DNA of 64,000 bases from Bacteroidales bacterium. Lineage in GTDB: Bacteria; Bacteroidota; Bacteroidia; Bacteroidales; UBA932. The position numbers and the translations under genes were made by a program. Of the stretch, positions 32,349 through 42,577 are shown piece after piece. The first letter of the stretch is position 1. The number at the start of each line of letters is the position of its first letter. The stretch lies in contig JAFRUH010000009.1 of NCBI GenBank assembly GCA_017438975.1, forward strand, positions 1 through 64,000. Direction: 5' to 3'. The notes beneath the pieces are model-generated. The model saw only the letters and a program-made list of their open reading frames with translations, searched no databases and was not told where the DNA came from.

Positions 32349-33536
32349 ATGAAACATATTCTCCGTATCCTCCTGGCCGTCGTCCTCGTTCTGGCGGCCT
32401 GTACGCCCCGTTCTTCCCGGAACAACGCCTATCCCGTGACGACGAACGGCTACATCGTTGCCGCCTATGTCTGGCCCTCCTGCCATGACGATTCCCTCGC
32501 CCATGCGTATCTCTGGGGCGACGGGGAAGGGGAATGGGAGGTCATCAAGAAAGGCAATCCGCGTTTCCCCGGCCATTACCAGCCGAAACAGCCGCTCTGG
32601 GGCTATGAGATGGACAACGATCCCAAGGTCGTGGAGCGTTGGATCGACACGGCCGTCAGCCACGGAGTGAACACCTTCGTTTACGACTGGTACTGGTTCA
32701 TGGACTATCCCTACCTGGAAAGCGCCCTTAACGACGGCTTCCTCGGGGCCCGCAACAACGGGAAGATGAACTTCTATATCATGTGGGCGAACCATACGGT
32801 GGTCCATAATTACTGGAATTACCACCGCTGGGGGGAGGACCGTTCCGTTCTCTTTTCACCGACCGTCGACTGGGATGCGTTCAAGGTTGTGGTCCACCGG
32901 GTGATTTCCCAGTACTTCTCCCGGCCGAACTACCTCAAGATCGACGGCTGTCCTGTCTTCGGCCTTTTCAGCGCCACCGAGCTGAAGAAAGGATTCGGAA
33001 CCTGGGCCGAGACCGCCAAGGCCATCGCCTATTTCCGCGAGGAAGTCAGGAAAGCCGGTTTCCCGGACCTCCACCTCCAGTTCAACTACGGGGGCGGATT
33101 CCCGCTTCTCAAGGACAGGAAAGGGCGTCCGTACACGGAGATCGACAGCCTGGGCGCCAACAGCGTCGCATTCTACAACATGGGCGGTTTCGACTGCGAT
33201 TACATGACCCACGGCCGGCGGGCGGAGGAAATCCGCGCCCAGTGGGATTCCCTCGTGGACGTCACCCTCTTCCCGACAGTTTCGATCGGATGGGACGATA
33301 CGCCCCGGTTCCCGGAGAAAGGGGAGAACCAGGTCACGCGCTGGCACAATACGCCCGAGAGTTTCGCCGGGTTCCTCACCGCGGCTAAAGAGTATGCCGA
33401 CAACCATCCCGACCAGCCGAAGATCGTCTATATCAATGCCTGGAACGAGTGGGTCGAAGGCAGCTACCTCCTGCCCGACAAACTCAACGGTTTCGGGTAT
33501 CTGGAGGCGGTCCGGAAGGTGTTTATGGAGGACTGA
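32349..33536 (+). CDS. WbsX-like/GH99-like lipoprotein
   Basis: The product is 395 residues with a lipoprotein signal (ILLAVVLVLAAC). The body matches the WbsX-like/GH99-like family: IVAAYVWPSCHDD at the start, GVNTFVYDWYWF, NFYIMWANHT and the closing INAWNEWVEGSYLLPD. Relatives are annotated as glycosyltransferase WbsX or GH99-like; the TIM-barrel form and export favour a glycoside hydrolase. Substrate unknown. It ends one base before the convergent esterase gene. Confidence 0.75.
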   Translation: MKHILRILLAVVLVLAACTPRSSRNNAYPVTTNGYIVAAYVWPSCHDDSLAHAYLWGDGEGEWEVIKKGNPRFPGHYQPKQPLWGYEMDNDPKVVERWIDTAVSHGVNTFVYDWYWFMDYPYLESALNDGFLGARNNGKMNFYIMWANHTVVHNYWNYHRWGEDRSVLFSPTVDWDAFKVVVHRVISQYFSRPNYLKIDGCPVFGLFSATELKKGFGTWAETAKAIAYFREEVRKAGFPDLHLQFNYGGGFPLLKDRKGRPYTEIDSLGANSVAFYNMGGFDCDYMTHGRRAEEIRAQWDSLVDVTLFPTVSIGWDDTPRFPEKGENQVTRWHNTPESFAGFLTAAKEYADNHPDQPKIVYINAWNEWVEGSYLLPDKLNGFGYLEAVRKVFMED

Positions 33537-34946
33537 TCAGCCCTGTCCCTCGCTCTTCGGGGCCCCGGAATGCGTTCCGGAACGGTTGAGCCGGCGGACA
33601 TAGAGTTTTCCCCCGCTTAAGGCGAAGAGCCGGTTCCCGGCGAAGGCGATGGACGTGACTTCCCCTCCCGGGAGGGAAAGGATCGCCCGTACGCGGCCGT
33701 TCTGGTCGCAGACCTGGATTCCGACCCGGCTCGCGGCGTAGAGGTAGCCCGCGTTATCATAGAGGATCTGGCCTGCATCCGTGTAGAGATAGTAGAAATC
33801 CTGTCCATGGACGGGATTCCCCTTGTCGTCGAGGATATAGTCCATCACCCAGTTGCTCCCTTCGACCCGGCGGGCGAGATGGGCGCCTCCCGGATAAATC
33901 GCTGAGTACGGGTCGCTTTCCGGAACCTTTCCTTTCATAAGGGTTCGTTCCCCGGCTTCGTCCACGGACCAGGCGGATTTCCCTTCTTTCAGGAGAACGG
34001 CCGCTTCGGAGAGGGGGTGCAGCATCGCTTCTTCCCCGAAATCTCCGGGGAGGCGGGTCCATCCGGACTCCGGGTCCAGAATCTCGTTCAGGGTCTTGTT
34101 GGAAGTCGTTCCGAGCGGGACTTCCGCGGGCCAGCCCGACCAGAGCCAGCGCATGACATCCTTGAAAATCCGGTTCCCGTTGGCCCCGGAGTGTCCTCCT
34201 TCGTTCCATTGGTGGCGGACGTCATATCCTGCGAATTCCAGGGAGGAGAGCATGACCCGGTTGTATTCGAACCAGCTTCCGAAGAGGGGATTCCAGGTAT
34301 CGTCCATGTTGTCCTGCAGGAATACCCGGAGCCGGCGCGGTTCGCTTTTCCGGACGAGGGCCGGGAACTGGTCCCCGCCCCGGAAGGCTACATAGGTGCC
34401 GACGACGCTGTAGACCCGTGAGAAGAGGTCCGGACGCTGCCAGGCGGCGTTGAAGGCGCAGATCGCACCGCTGCTCGCCCCCGTGATGGCCCGGTCAGCC
34501 GCCCGGTCGGAGAGGAGGACCTTCCTCCCGTCCGCTGTGGCCAGTTCCCCGACCAGGGGAAGGACCTCCGTCTCGAGGAAGGTTGCAAAACGGCCGTCCA
34601 TCCGGTCGTATTCGTTGCTCCGGTTGTACCGGATGACGTTTCCGTTCCTGTCCAGGATCTTCCCGGGCTCGATGAAGACGCCGACCGTGACGGGGACGGA
34701 ACCTTCCGCAATCAGTTCATCCAGGATATCCGCCGTGAAGGCGCCTCCTTCGTCCATCCGGACGAGCAGGCAGGCGGGGGTCTTCCCGTCGTATGCCGCA
34801 GGGACGTATACCTGGATCTCGCGCTGCGTCCCGGGATAGACGGCCGATCCGTTCATCTTGAAGGAAAGCAGTTCTCCCTTGTAGGCGAATGCGGAAGGCA
34901 GGAGGAGGAATGCGGCGCAAGAGGCCGCCAGCCATCTTTTCATCAT
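33537..34946 (-). CDS. Secreted esterase with C-terminal gluconolactonase-like propeller
   Basis: The product is 469 residues with a signal peptide (FLLLPSAFA). Residues ~25-265 are an alpha/beta hydrolase of the putative esterase (CE1/enterochelin esterase-like) type, with TGASSGAICAF (nucleophile Ser) and WNEGGHSGAN (catalytic His). Residues ~280-469 look like blades of an SMP-30/gluconolactonase beta-propeller (YLYTDAGQILYDNAGYLYAAS). The pair is found in exported carbohydrate esterases of Bacteroidota. Its start overlaps the stop of the DUF4298-like gene by 4 bp (last gene of the dtd operon). Confidence 0.75.
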   Translation of the reverse strand: MMKRWLAASCAAFLLLPSAFAYKGELLSFKMNGSAVYPGTQREIQVYVPAAYDGKTPACLLVRMDEGGAFTADILDELIAEGSVPVTVGVFIEPGKILDRNGNVIRYNRSNEYDRMDGRFATFLETEVLPLVGELATADGRKVLLSDRAADRAITGASSGAICAFNAAWQRPDLFSRVYSVVGTYVAFRGGDQFPALVRKSEPRRLRVFLQDNMDDTWNPLFGSWFEYNRVMLSSLEFAGYDVRHQWNEGGHSGANGNRIFKDVMRWLWSGWPAEVPLGTTSNKTLNEILDPESGWTRLPGDFGEEAMLHPLSEAAVLLKEGKSAWSVDEAGERTLMKGKVPESDPYSAIYPGGAHLARRVEGSNWVMDYILDDKGNPVHGQDFYYLYTDAGQILYDNAGYLYAASRVGIQVCDQNGRVRAILSLPGGEVTSIAFAGNRLFALSGGKLYVRRLNRSGTHSGAPKSEGQG

Positions 34947-35221
34947 AATCCGAGTCTTTCTTTCAGTTCCTTTTCTTTCTCCAGGAGGTCGTAGAGGCCG
35001 TCCTGCGACAGGACGCCACGCTTGACGCGCGGCGGAATCTCTCCGCGTTCGTCCGCCTCGTAATCCTCTCTCCAGTCGCCGGAGAGGTATTCGGCAAGCG
35101 CCCGGAAGGTTTCAGCGGATGCTTCGTACCGGTCCGCCGACTTTTCCAGGTCTTTCAGGATGGAGGAAGCCTCGTCGAAAAGCGCTTCCATCCGTCTGAC
35201 TCTCTTCACAGTCTCTTTCAT
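34943..35221 (-). CDS. DUF4298 family small protein
   Basis: The product is 92 residues, helical and cytoplasmic, with no signal. The line MEALFDEASSILKDLEKSAD, then YLSGDWREDYEADERGEIP and a C-terminal GVLSQDGLYDLL match the DUF4298 pattern (YYxSxxWxxDxExxExGxxP, then SEDxVYxLL). Biochemical function unknown. It is translationally coupled to the esterase gene and 18 bp after the PAP2 gene. Confidence 0.75.
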   Translation of the reverse strand: MKETVKRVRRMEALFDEASSILKDLEKSADRYEASAETFRALAEYLSGDWREDYEADERGEIPPRVKRGVLSQDGLYDLLEKEKELKERLGL

Positions 35222-35239
35222 ACGCTGATTCCAAAAGGG

Positions 35240-36643
35240 TTATTTCTTTTTTCCCAGTTCCTCCCTGGCCTCCGAAACTGCATCCTGGAACTCGGGCTCT
35301 GCCAGCAGGCGGAGGATCGCCGCCATGGCGCTCGGGAGACTCTGTTCCGTATCGCTCTTGAAATGGTGGCCGCAGACGACACGGTTGTCAGCGATCAGGA
35401 CAGACCGTGCGACGAGGGCTTCCGTCCTCTCCGGGAAGAGGAAGGCAAGGGCGAGCGCGCAGGCATATCCCCGGATGCTGTGTCCGGAAGGATAGGAGAA
35501 TGTCTTGCCCATCAGGTCGTCATGGCCCGGGGCGAGGGACGGCTCCCCGAACAGGACGAAGGGCCTGAGCCTGTGGAAATACCCCTTGGCGGTCGTGTTC
35601 ATTTTCTTGGAGTCGTTCGCGGTCCGGACGAGGAATCGGTAGGTGAGCGGCGTCTTCCTCGGGGCGATTTCGACGGGAAGGCAGCAGTTGAAACGGGTGT
35701 TCATCGAATCCACGTCCCCCAGCAGGTAGTCGTCCAGGGCAGACTTGGCGAGGGAAGGGTCTTTACGCTGCTCCTTACCCCAGAAATACCAGGCGTAATC
35801 GGGGAAGAAGGTGTCGCCCATGAACTCGGGCGGGGCGGGAAGGAAGCGGCTTGCGTCGGGAAGGTCCGTATCGGCCACGAAACGGTCCCGTTTCGTATTT
35901 GCTTTCCTGGGAAGGGGAATGATCCGGCCGGATAGTTCCTTCCGGGCCTTCCCCAGCTGGTCCAGGTAGCCCTTGGAGGACTGCAGGCGGGCGAACACGG
36001 CCGCCGCGACGAGGACGGAAGCGTGGATGTCGGATTCCCACTGCCGGAGCTGCAGGACCCTCACTTCCGCAAAATCGCGGGCGAGGGCCATCAGGGGAAC
36101 GATGGCCGTCGGCTGAAGCTGGGAAAGGACCTGGGCGAGGAGATAGGCGTCCGTGATCTCGGGGGAAGGATAGCAGAACCGGGAACTGTCCGGAGATGCC
36201 GCGGCAGCTCTCATGGCGGTAAGGTGGAGGGGATCCGTTCGGGCGATCCGTTCCCTGGCAGGGAGGGTGGATGCCCTACCGTCCGCCAGGACGCGGGAAA
36301 GGAGGAGGAAAGTCTCGGGATTCTCCTGCGCATTGACGCGGAGTCCGGCCGCTACGGAAAAGTACGGGATCAGCGCTTCCGTGTCCATCTTTTTCCGGGC
36401 TTCGTCGGCGTATGTGCCGGCCGGATTGTCCCGGAGGATCCGGGCGGCCCGGGCATAGGCCGAGAGGTCTCCGGCAAACCTGAGATCGGAGGAATCCGGA
36501 GGAACTGGAAGGAACCGGAGCGGATCGATCCGTTCGGACGGGGCGAGGAAACCTTCCTTGGGCGCCGTACGGGCGAAAACGGACAGACAGGAGGTCGTGG
36601 CCAGCAAGAGGCCGATGGCGAGGCTGTAAATGGCTTTTTTCAT
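35240..36643 (-). CDS. Tandem PAP2 acid phosphatase, first copy degenerate
   Basis: The product is 467 residues with an N-terminal signal. The second half (~265-467) is an intact PAP2/class A phosphatase: KGYFHRLRP (353-361), SYPSGHSIRG (384-391, catalytic His388), and RVVCGHHFKSD (Arg421, the HH pair at 426-427, Asp431). The first half (~40-240) aligns to it (CYPSPEITDAYLLAQVL against SYPSGHSIRGYACALAL; LRQWESDIHAS against GHHFKSDTEQS) but has lost the catalytic His residues. So the protein is an internal duplication with one dead domain, perhaps kept for binding or folding. Exported. It shares the DLPDA/FLPAPPE lead-in with the phosphatase-peptidase fusion at 19448. Confidence 0.8.
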   Translation of the reverse strand: MKKAIYSLAIGLLLATTSCLSVFARTAPKEGFLAPSERIDPLRFLPVPPDSSDLRFAGDLSAYARAARILRDNPAGTYADEARKKMDTEALIPYFSVAAGLRVNAQENPETFLLLSRVLADGRASTLPARERIARTDPLHLTAMRAAAASPDSSRFCYPSPEITDAYLLAQVLSQLQPTAIVPLMALARDFAEVRVLQLRQWESDIHASVLVAAAVFARLQSSKGYLDQLGKARKELSGRIIPLPRKANTKRDRFVADTDLPDASRFLPAPPEFMGDTFFPDYAWYFWGKEQRKDPSLAKSALDDYLLGDVDSMNTRFNCCLPVEIAPRKTPLTYRFLVRTANDSKKMNTTAKGYFHRLRPFVLFGEPSLAPGHDDLMGKTFSYPSGHSIRGYACALALAFLFPERTEALVARSVLIADNRVVCGHHFKSDTEQSLPSAMAAILRLLAEPEFQDAVSEAREELGKKK

Positions 36644-36655
36644 ATGGGCAGGGTT

Positions 36656-37108
36656 CTATTCCCGGTTCCGGGAGTCCATGCAAATAGTGACGGGACCGTC
36701 GTTGACGAGGAAGACTTGCATATCCGCTCCGAACCGGCCCGTTCCGACCGGCTTCCCGATCGCTTCGGAAAGGGCGCGGCAGAATTCTTCATAAAGGGGA
36801 ACTGCCGTTTCGGGTCCGGCCGCGGCGATATAGGACGGCCGGTTTCCCTTCTTCGTAGAGGCCATCAGGGTGAACTGGCTGACGACGATGATGTCTCCGC
36901 CCGCCTGTCGGACATCCAGGTTCATCACGCCGTCTGCGTCGTCGAAAACCCGGCATCCGGCAATCTTCCGGACCAGGTAGTCGATATCGGTCCGGTCGTC
37001 TTCATGGCCGACGCCTAGGAGGACCAGCAGTCCCTCCCGGATTTCTGAAAGAACGACGCCGTCGACGGAAACCGACGCCCGGCGTACCCGTTGGATCACT
37101 ACGCGCAT
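36656..37108 (-). CDS. dtd: D-aminoacyl-tRNA deacylase
   Basis: The product is 150 residues, full length. Signature segments: MRVVIQRVRRASVSVDG, LLVLLGVGHEDD, VVSQFTLMA (SQxT) and VNDGPVTICMDS (cross-subunit NxGPVT). It hydrolyses D-amino acids (and glycine) wrongly joined to tRNA, in the cytoplasm. First gene of a four-gene minus-strand run (dtd, tandem PAP2, DUF4298, esterase) with a -7 element at 37129-37136. Confidence 0.95.
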   Translation of the reverse strand: MRVVIQRVRRASVSVDGVVLSEIREGLLVLLGVGHEDDRTDIDYLVRKIAGCRVFDDADGVMNLDVRQAGGDIIVVSQFTLMASTKKGNRPSYIAAAGPETAVPLYEEFCRALSEAIGKPVGTGRFGADMQVFLVNDGPVTICMDSRNRE

Positions 37109-37128
37109 CTCTCACTCATTTCTTAGGA

Positions 37129-37156
37129 CAAATATAGGGATAATTGATTATATTTG
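37129..37156. promoter_or_regulatory. Divergent -7 elements of dtd and the sialate esterase gene
   Basis: TATATTTG on the minus strand (37129-37136) points to dtd; TATATTTG on the plus strand (37149-37156) points to the esterase. The latter touches an in-frame ATG at 37158, so the esterase must start later, at 37173 or 37179. Confidence 0.6.
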
Positions 37157-37172
37157 TATGAGTTCGAACGGA

Positions 37173-38618
37173 ATGAATATGAAAAGACTGGCATGCATTC
37201 TCCTCTCGGTCCTCGCTCTCGGGGCTCCCGCAGGAGCGAAAGTGGTTCTCCACCATCTGGTCGGAGACAATATGGTCCTTCAGCAGCAGACCCGTGCCCG
37301 GGTCTGGGGAAAGGCGGATCCCGGCAAGACCGTCCGGGTCGTCCCGTCGTGGTCCGGGAAGACCTATACGGCGAAAGCCGGAAAGGACGGCGCATGGGAA
37401 GTATTCCTCGATACCCCCGCCGCGGGCATGACCCCCTACGAGATCACTTTCTCGGACGGGACGCCTCTGAAAATCGGCAATGTCCTGATCGGGGAAGTCT
37501 GGGTAGCCGGGGGCCAGAGCAACATGGAAATGCCCGTCCGCGGTTTCGGCAACTGCCCCGTGGACGATTACAACGATGTCGTCGCGGAGTCGGCCGCCTT
37601 CCCGGCGGTCCGGTATGCCAAGATTCCGTCCGTCACGAGCATGGTACCCCTCGAGGATGCCGATACGAAATGGAACGTCATTTCCCCGGAAACGGTCCCC
37701 TGGGCCAGTGCGGTGGGCTATTTCTTCGCGAGAAGACTCTTCCTAAGCCTCGGGATTCCAGTCGGGATCATCGAGGCCAACAAGGGCGGCACGCGGGTCG
37801 AGGGATGGCTCAGCCGGGAGAATCTGGAGAAATATACCCGGGAACCTCTTGACGAGGCCGCTATCGAGAAAGCTTTCCCCGGAAACGAATGGCACCGTCC
37901 CCTGGTCTGGGGGAACGGCACCTTCAATCCCGTCTTGAAGTATACGGTCAAGGGGATCCTTTTCTATCAGGGCTGCTCGAACGTCGGAAACCCCGGAAAC
38001 CAGTATTCGGAGCGTCTGGCCCTCCTGGTGCGTCAGTGGAGGGACCGGTTCGGTCTCGGTGAGATTCCGTTCCATTTCGTGCAGATCTGTCCGTTCGGAG
38101 GAACCGGGACGGAGAAAGAACAGGTGGGAACCTGGGTGTCACTCCTCCAGGAGCAGCAGTTCAAGGCCTCGCGGGAGATTCCGAACAGCGCCCTTGTGTG
38201 CACGACGGACTGCGTCTATCCCTACGAGGTCAACCAGATCCATCCCGCCGCGAAGAAGAAGGTGGGGGAGAGACTGGCCTACCTGACGCTCAACCGGACC
38301 TATGGGATGACCTCTTTCGCCGCCCAGTCCCCGTCCTATCGGGACATGGAGGTACGGGACGGCCGGATCTATGTCTCTTTTGACAACATGGAAGGAGGAA
38401 TGAACCGGATGTATGATATCCGGGGATTCGAGATCGCCGGGGAGGACCGTGTTTTCCATAAAGCGGACGCCGTCCCCGAAGGTAACCGCCTCCGGTTGAG
38501 CAGCCCGGAAGTGCCCGCGCCGGTCGCCGTCCGGTATGCCTTCCACAACTGGCCGGAAGCCAATTTCGGCAACGGCCTCGGCCTGCCTCTTTTCCCTTTC
38601 CGTTCCGACGACTGGTAG
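37173..38618 (+). CDS. Secreted sialate O-acetylesterase-like SGNH esterase
   Basis: The product is 481 residues from ATG 37173 (37179 also possible; the ATG at 37158 lies on the promoter). The signal peptide ends GAPAGA. The protein has an Ig-like N-terminal domain and the SASA core: VWVAGGQSNMEMPV (nucleophile Ser) and EVNQIHPAAKKKVGERL (catalytic His). Such enzymes remove acetyl groups from sialic acids or from plant glycans such as xylan and mannan. Given the glucomannan locus next door, plant acetyl groups are as likely a substrate as sialic acid. The next gene is convergent, 12 bp away. Confidence 0.85.
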   Translation: MNMKRLACILLSVLALGAPAGAKVVLHHLVGDNMVLQQQTRARVWGKADPGKTVRVVPSWSGKTYTAKAGKDGAWEVFLDTPAAGMTPYEITFSDGTPLKIGNVLIGEVWVAGGQSNMEMPVRGFGNCPVDDYNDVVAESAAFPAVRYAKIPSVTSMVPLEDADTKWNVISPETVPWASAVGYFFARRLFLSLGIPVGIIEANKGGTRVEGWLSRENLEKYTREPLDEAAIEKAFPGNEWHRPLVWGNGTFNPVLKYTVKGILFYQGCSNVGNPGNQYSERLALLVRQWRDRFGLGEIPFHFVQICPFGGTGTEKEQVGTWVSLLQEQQFKASREIPNSALVCTTDCVYPYEVNQIHPAAKKKVGERLAYLTLNRTYGMTSFAAQSPSYRDMEVRDGRIYVSFDNMEGGMNRMYDIRGFEIAGEDRVFHKADAVPEGNRLRLSSPEVPAPVAVRYAFHNWPEANFGNGLGLPLFPFRSDDW

Positions 38619-38630
38619 CCCTCGGAATAA

Positions 38631-41021
38631 CTACAGGAACAGTTCCAGTGAATGTTTCCCCGGTTCATAGGGGATGAACCTGCTCTTGCCGGGAGCGGAG
38701 GGATGGATCGTCAGGTCATATTCCGCATCCCGGAAAACCCGGTGGACCCGGTAGGTCCCGAATCCTTCCGGAAGGCAGGGCTCGATGAGCAGACCGTCAT
38801 AGCGCGGCTTGATTCCGAGCAGGTATTCCGTTACGGCGTGCCAGTTCCATGCGGCGGTTCCCGTCAGCCAGCTGTTTTTCCCTTCGCCGGGTTTCGGCGC
38901 ATCCTTCCCCGCGACCATCTGGCAGTAGACATAGGGCTCTACCTTATGCAGCCGCTGGTCCCGGATGAAAGCCGGGGAGATCCGGCAGTAATGGTCCCAG
39001 GCGTCGTCCGCCCGTAAAGCGAGCGCCTCCCCGATGATGATCCAGGGGTTGTTGTGGCAGAAGATGCCGGCGTTTTCCTTGTAGCCTTCCGGATAGGAGG
39101 AGATTTCCCCGTATTCGATCCGGTAGGAGCTGAAGGCCGGATTGTTGAGGACGAGGCCGTATTCGCAGCCGAGGAGCCGTTCCGCAGCGTCCAGGGCCTT
39201 GTCGCAAAGCCCTTCTTCCGCGCCGATCCGGGCCATGGTGCACCATCCCTGGCTTTCGATGAAGATCTTTCCTTCCGCATTCTCTTTCGACCCGACTTTC
39301 CCGCCGTTGAAATCATAGGCGCGGAGGAACCATTCCCCGTCCCAGCCGTATTCCCGGATAGCGGTTTCCATCTTCCTGACGGCCTCGCGGACCTCTCCGA
39401 TCCTTTTTCCCGGCGCTTTGATCCGCTCGAGAAGTTCGGCGAAATCCTTTCCTTCCACGACGAAGAGTCCCGCGATCATCAGGGATTCCGCCCGGCTCCC
39501 TTCAGTCCGGTTTTCGGTCGTCTGGAATGACTCGTCGGGATTGTCGGAGAAGCAGTTGAGGTTCAGGCAATCGTTCCAGTCCGCCCGGCCGATAAGCGGG
39601 AGACCGTGGGGCCCGAGATTCCGGGTGACATGGTCAAAACTGACCTGCAGATGCTCCAAAAGGCTTTTCTCGGTCCCGGGACGGTTGTCGAACGGAACGG
39701 GAACTTCCAGGATTCCGAAGTCTCCGGTCTCCCGGAGATAGGCGATCGTTCCGAAGAGGAGCCACAGGGGATCGTCGTTGAATCCGCTTCCGATATCGTG
39801 GTTCCCGCGGCGGGTAAGGGGCTGGTACTGGTGGTAGCAGCTTCCGTCCGGGAACTGCGTCGCGGCGATGTCGAGGATCCGCTGCCGGGCCCGCTCCGGG
39901 ATCTGATGGACAAAGCCAGCGAGGTCCTGATTGGAGTCCCGGAAGCCCATCCCGCGCCCGATCCCGCTCTCGAAGTAGCTGGCGCTCCGGCTCATGTTGA
40001 AGGTGACCATGCACTGGTACTGGTTCCATACATTGACCATCCGGTCGAGCCGGGGTTCCCCGGAACGGACCTGGAACCGGCCCAGGATGCCGGCCCAGTA
40101 AGCCCGGAGCCGGCCGAAGGCGTCGTCCGCCTTTCCCGCCGTGCCGAAGAGGTCCATGAGACGCAGGGCTCCCGTCTTGCAGATCACGCCGGGCGCGGAG
40201 AATTTCCGCTCGGGCGGGTTCTCCACATAACCCAGGACAAAGACCAGTTCTTCCGTTTCCCCGGGACCGAGTTCGAAGTCGAAACGGTGCGAGGCGACGG
40301 GACTCCAGCCGTGGGCGGTGGAATTCCCCGAAGTTCCGGCGAGGACCTGTTCGGGAGCGTCGAAACCGTTGTACGGTCCCAGGAAGGTATCGCGGTCGGT
40401 ATCGAACCCGTCGAACTTCCGGTTGACGCCGTAGAAGGCGTAGTGGTTCCTGCGTTCGCGGTATTCGGTCTTGTGATACAGGATATTCCCTTCGATTTCC
40501 ACCTCTCCGGTCGAAAGGTTCCGCTGGAAGTTCTCCAAGTCGGTCTGGGCGTTCCAGAGGCACCATTCCACGAAGGAATAGAGCTGGAACCGCTTCTGAT
40601 TCTTCCCGGTGTTGGAAAGGGTCACCCGATGGATCTCGCACCGTTCTCCCGGCGGCACGAAAAAGAGGACGGAGCAGCGGAGGTCTCCTTTTTCGCCCGT
40701 GATCCGGGTATAGCCCATCCCGTGCCGGCATTCATAGGAATCGAGCGGTGTCCGGCAGGGTTTCCATCCCGGATTCCAGACGGTTCCGCCGTCCTTGATG
40801 TAGAAATAGCGGCCCCCGGCGTCCATCGGAACCCCGTTGTAACGGTACCGGAGGATACGCCGGAACCGGGCGTCCCGGCAGAAACAGTAGCCGCCCGCCG
40901 TCCCCGAGATCAGGGAAAAGAAATCGTCGGTTCCGAGGTAATTGATCCACGGCCACGGCGTGTCTGGCCTGGTGATGACGAATTCCCGGGCCCCGTCATC
41001 GAAATAACCGTAATTGTCCAT
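38631..41021 (-). CDS. GH94 cellobiose phosphorylase-type enzyme
   Basis: The product is 796 residues, cytoplasmic (no signal). It has the GH94 layout: N-terminal beta-sandwich ([19 protein letters not shown]), a linker helix and an (alpha/alpha)6 barrel with [26 protein letters not shown] (the DWND motif supplies the catalytic Asp) and [16 protein letters not shown]. Family members split beta-glucosides such as cellobiose with phosphate. In this locus it would use cellobiose from glucomannan and leave glucose 1-phosphate. Last gene of the locus; 4 bp after the symporter gene. Confidence 0.88.
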   Translation of the reverse strand: MDNYGYFDDGAREFVITRPDTPWPWINYLGTDDFFSLISGTAGGYCFCRDARFRRILRYRYNGVPMDAGGRYFYIKDGGTVWNPGWKPCRTPLDSYECRHGMGYTRITGEKGDLRCSVLFFVPPGERCEIHRVTLSNTGKNQKRFQLYSFVEWCLWNAQTDLENFQRNLSTGEVEIEGNILYHKTEYRERRNHYAFYGVNRKFDGFDTDRDTFLGPYNGFDAPEQVLAGTSGNSTAHGWSPVASHRFDFELGPGETEELVFVLGYVENPPERKFSAPGVICKTGALRLMDLFGTAGKADDAFGRLRAYWAGILGRFQVRSGEPRLDRMVNVWNQYQCMVTFNMSRSASYFESGIGRGMGFRDSNQDLAGFVHQIPERARQRILDIAATQFPDGSCYHQYQPLTRRGNHDIGSGFNDDPLWLLFGTIAYLRETGDFGILEVPVPFDNRPGTEKSLLEHLQVSFDHVTRNLGPHGLPLIGRADWNDCLNLNCFSDNPDESFQTTENRTEGSRAESLMIAGLFVVEGKDFAELLERIKAPGKRIGEVREAVRKMETAIREYGWDGEWFLRAYDFNGGKVGSKENAEGKIFIESQGWCTMARIGAEEGLCDKALDAAERLLGCEYGLVLNNPAFSSYRIEYGEISSYPEGYKENAGIFCHNNPWIIIGEALALRADDAWDHYCRISPAFIRDQRLHKVEPYVYCQMVAGKDAPKPGEGKNSWLTGTAAWNWHAVTEYLLGIKPRYDGLLIEPCLPEGFGTYRVHRVFRDAEYDLTIHPSAPGKSRFIPYEPGKHSLELFL

Positions 41022-41025
41022 GCTG

Positions 41026-42573
41026 TCAGGAAAGAGGAGCCTGCAGGCCTGTCACAAGGACGAAAACCAATTCGGCGACAAGGATGAGTGCGAGGATGGC
41101 CAGGATGTAACGCATTACGTTCGGCAGGCCCTTCCAGACCCGTCCGGTGGCTTCCACGGCTTCCTCCTGTTTCTCCAGCGCCCCTTCTCCGGTAAGTCCG
41201 CGCTTGACGGATAGTTCCTCCTGGATCTTTTCCATCCGGGAGCGGGTCAGCGGGTAGAAGAAGATGCAGAGGACCGCCAGGGCGGCGACGGCCGCGGGGA
41301 TCCAGCTCATCAGGATCTTCAGACCCGTGATGGCCCCTTCGGTCTGGACGGCTCCCTGCGCAGTATTGTATCCGAAGGCCTGGAGCAGCCACATGACCGC
41401 AGCGCCGCCGAAGGCCCCTCCGAATTTCTGGGCCATGGAAGCGGAGGAGAAGATCAGGCCGGTCGAAGCCGTCCCGTCCCGGTTCTCGGCGAAGTCGCTC
41501 ACGTCGGCGTACATGCTCCAGACGAGCGGGGAGATGATTCCGGTGAAGATGCTGATGATCACCTGGAGGACGAGCATCCACCAGTATCCGGATTGGCTGA
41601 CCGGAATGTAGAAGAAAATGATGCTCAGCGCGATCAGGGCGATAAAAGAGGTCATGTAGGTCGTCTTCTTGCCCAGTTTCGCCGCGATGGGGACAGCCAG
41701 GGCGACTCCGGCCATGTTGCATACCTCGCCGATGGACAGGAAAAGGCCGGCGTAGAAGAGGAATCCCCAGCCTCCGAGGTTCAGATGGACGTTCTCCCCG
41801 ATGACATCGTTGAAGAAATAGGCGACGGTGCTGCCCCGGACCGTGTTGAACAGGTTGGAACAGAGGGCTGCGCCGATCAGAATCCACCAGGGGGCGTTCC
41901 TGAGGAGGGATTTGAGGTCGCTGCCGACGGAAACGGTACTCTCCGTGTGCAGTTTCTCCCGGGTCATCCCGAAGCAGAGGAGGAACATGACGAGGCAGGC
42001 TGCGGCGATGACGATCATCGCATGCTGCCAGCCGGCCGGGGTATCATATCCGCCGAGGACCCGGCAGAGGGGCTCCCAGCAGAAAAGGGCGATGAAACTG
42101 CCGCCGTAGGCGAAGAACATCCGGAAGGAACTCAGGACGGTCTTGGTATCGGAATCATCGGTCATGACCCCGAGCATGGCCCCGTAGGGAACGTTGATCC
42201 CGGTGTAGACCGTCATCATGAGGATATAGGTCAGGTAGGCCCAGAAGAGCTTCAGGGTCGGTCCCGCGGCCGGCGTCGAGAACAGGAAGATTCCGCTCAG
42301 GGCGAAGGGAACGGCGATGAGAAGGAGGTAGGGACGGTATTTCCCCCAGCGGGTGGAGGTCCTGTCCGCCAGGATGCCCATCATCGGGTCGCTGACGGCG
42401 TCCCAGATCCGGGTGATGATCAGCAGGAGGGCGACCTGGTCGAGCCGGAGTCCGAAAATGTTGCTGTAGAAAAAGGGTAGATAATAGGAAAAGATTTTCC
42501 AGAACATCGACGACGACATGTCCCCGAAGCCGTATCCGACCTTCTCCTTGAGGCTGGTCTTGATGATTCCCAT
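41026..42573 (-). CDS. Glycoside-pentoside-hexuronide (GPH) family sugar:cation symporter
   Basis: The product is 515 residues with about 12 membrane helices. The GPH/melibiose family signs are [16 protein letters not shown] at the start, [20 protein letters not shown], and [10 protein letters not shown] in the first cytoplasmic loop. It sits between the GH130 and GH94 genes, so it most likely takes disaccharides (mannobiose or mannosylglucose, cellobiose) from the periplasm into the cytoplasm, where the two phosphorylases act. 4-bp gaps on both sides. Confidence 0.9.
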   Translation of the reverse strand: MGIIKTSLKEKVGYGFGDMSSSMFWKIFSYYLPFFYSNIFGLRLDQVALLLIITRIWDAVSDPMMGILADRTSTRWGKYRPYLLLIAVPFALSGIFLFSTPAAGPTLKLFWAYLTYILMMTVYTGINVPYGAMLGVMTDDSDTKTVLSSFRMFFAYGGSFIALFCWEPLCRVLGGYDTPAGWQHAMIVIAAACLVMFLLCFGMTREKLHTESTVSVGSDLKSLLRNAPWWILIGAALCSNLFNTVRGSTVAYFFNDVIGENVHLNLGGWGFLFYAGLFLSIGEVCNMAGVALAVPIAAKLGKKTTYMTSFIALIALSIIFFYIPVSQSGYWWMLVLQVIISIFTGIISPLVWSMYADVSDFAENRDGTASTGLIFSSASMAQKFGGAFGGAAVMWLLQAFGYNTAQGAVQTEGAITGLKILMSWIPAAVAALAVLCIFFYPLTRSRMEKIQEELSVKRGLTGEGALEKQEEAVEATGRVWKGLPNVMRYILAILALILVAELVFVLVTGLQAPLS

Positions 42574-42577
42574 AGGA

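Noticed and set aside
39606-41087. 493-codon open frame on the plus strand
   Set aside because: Antisense to the GH94 gene with clear catalytic motifs.
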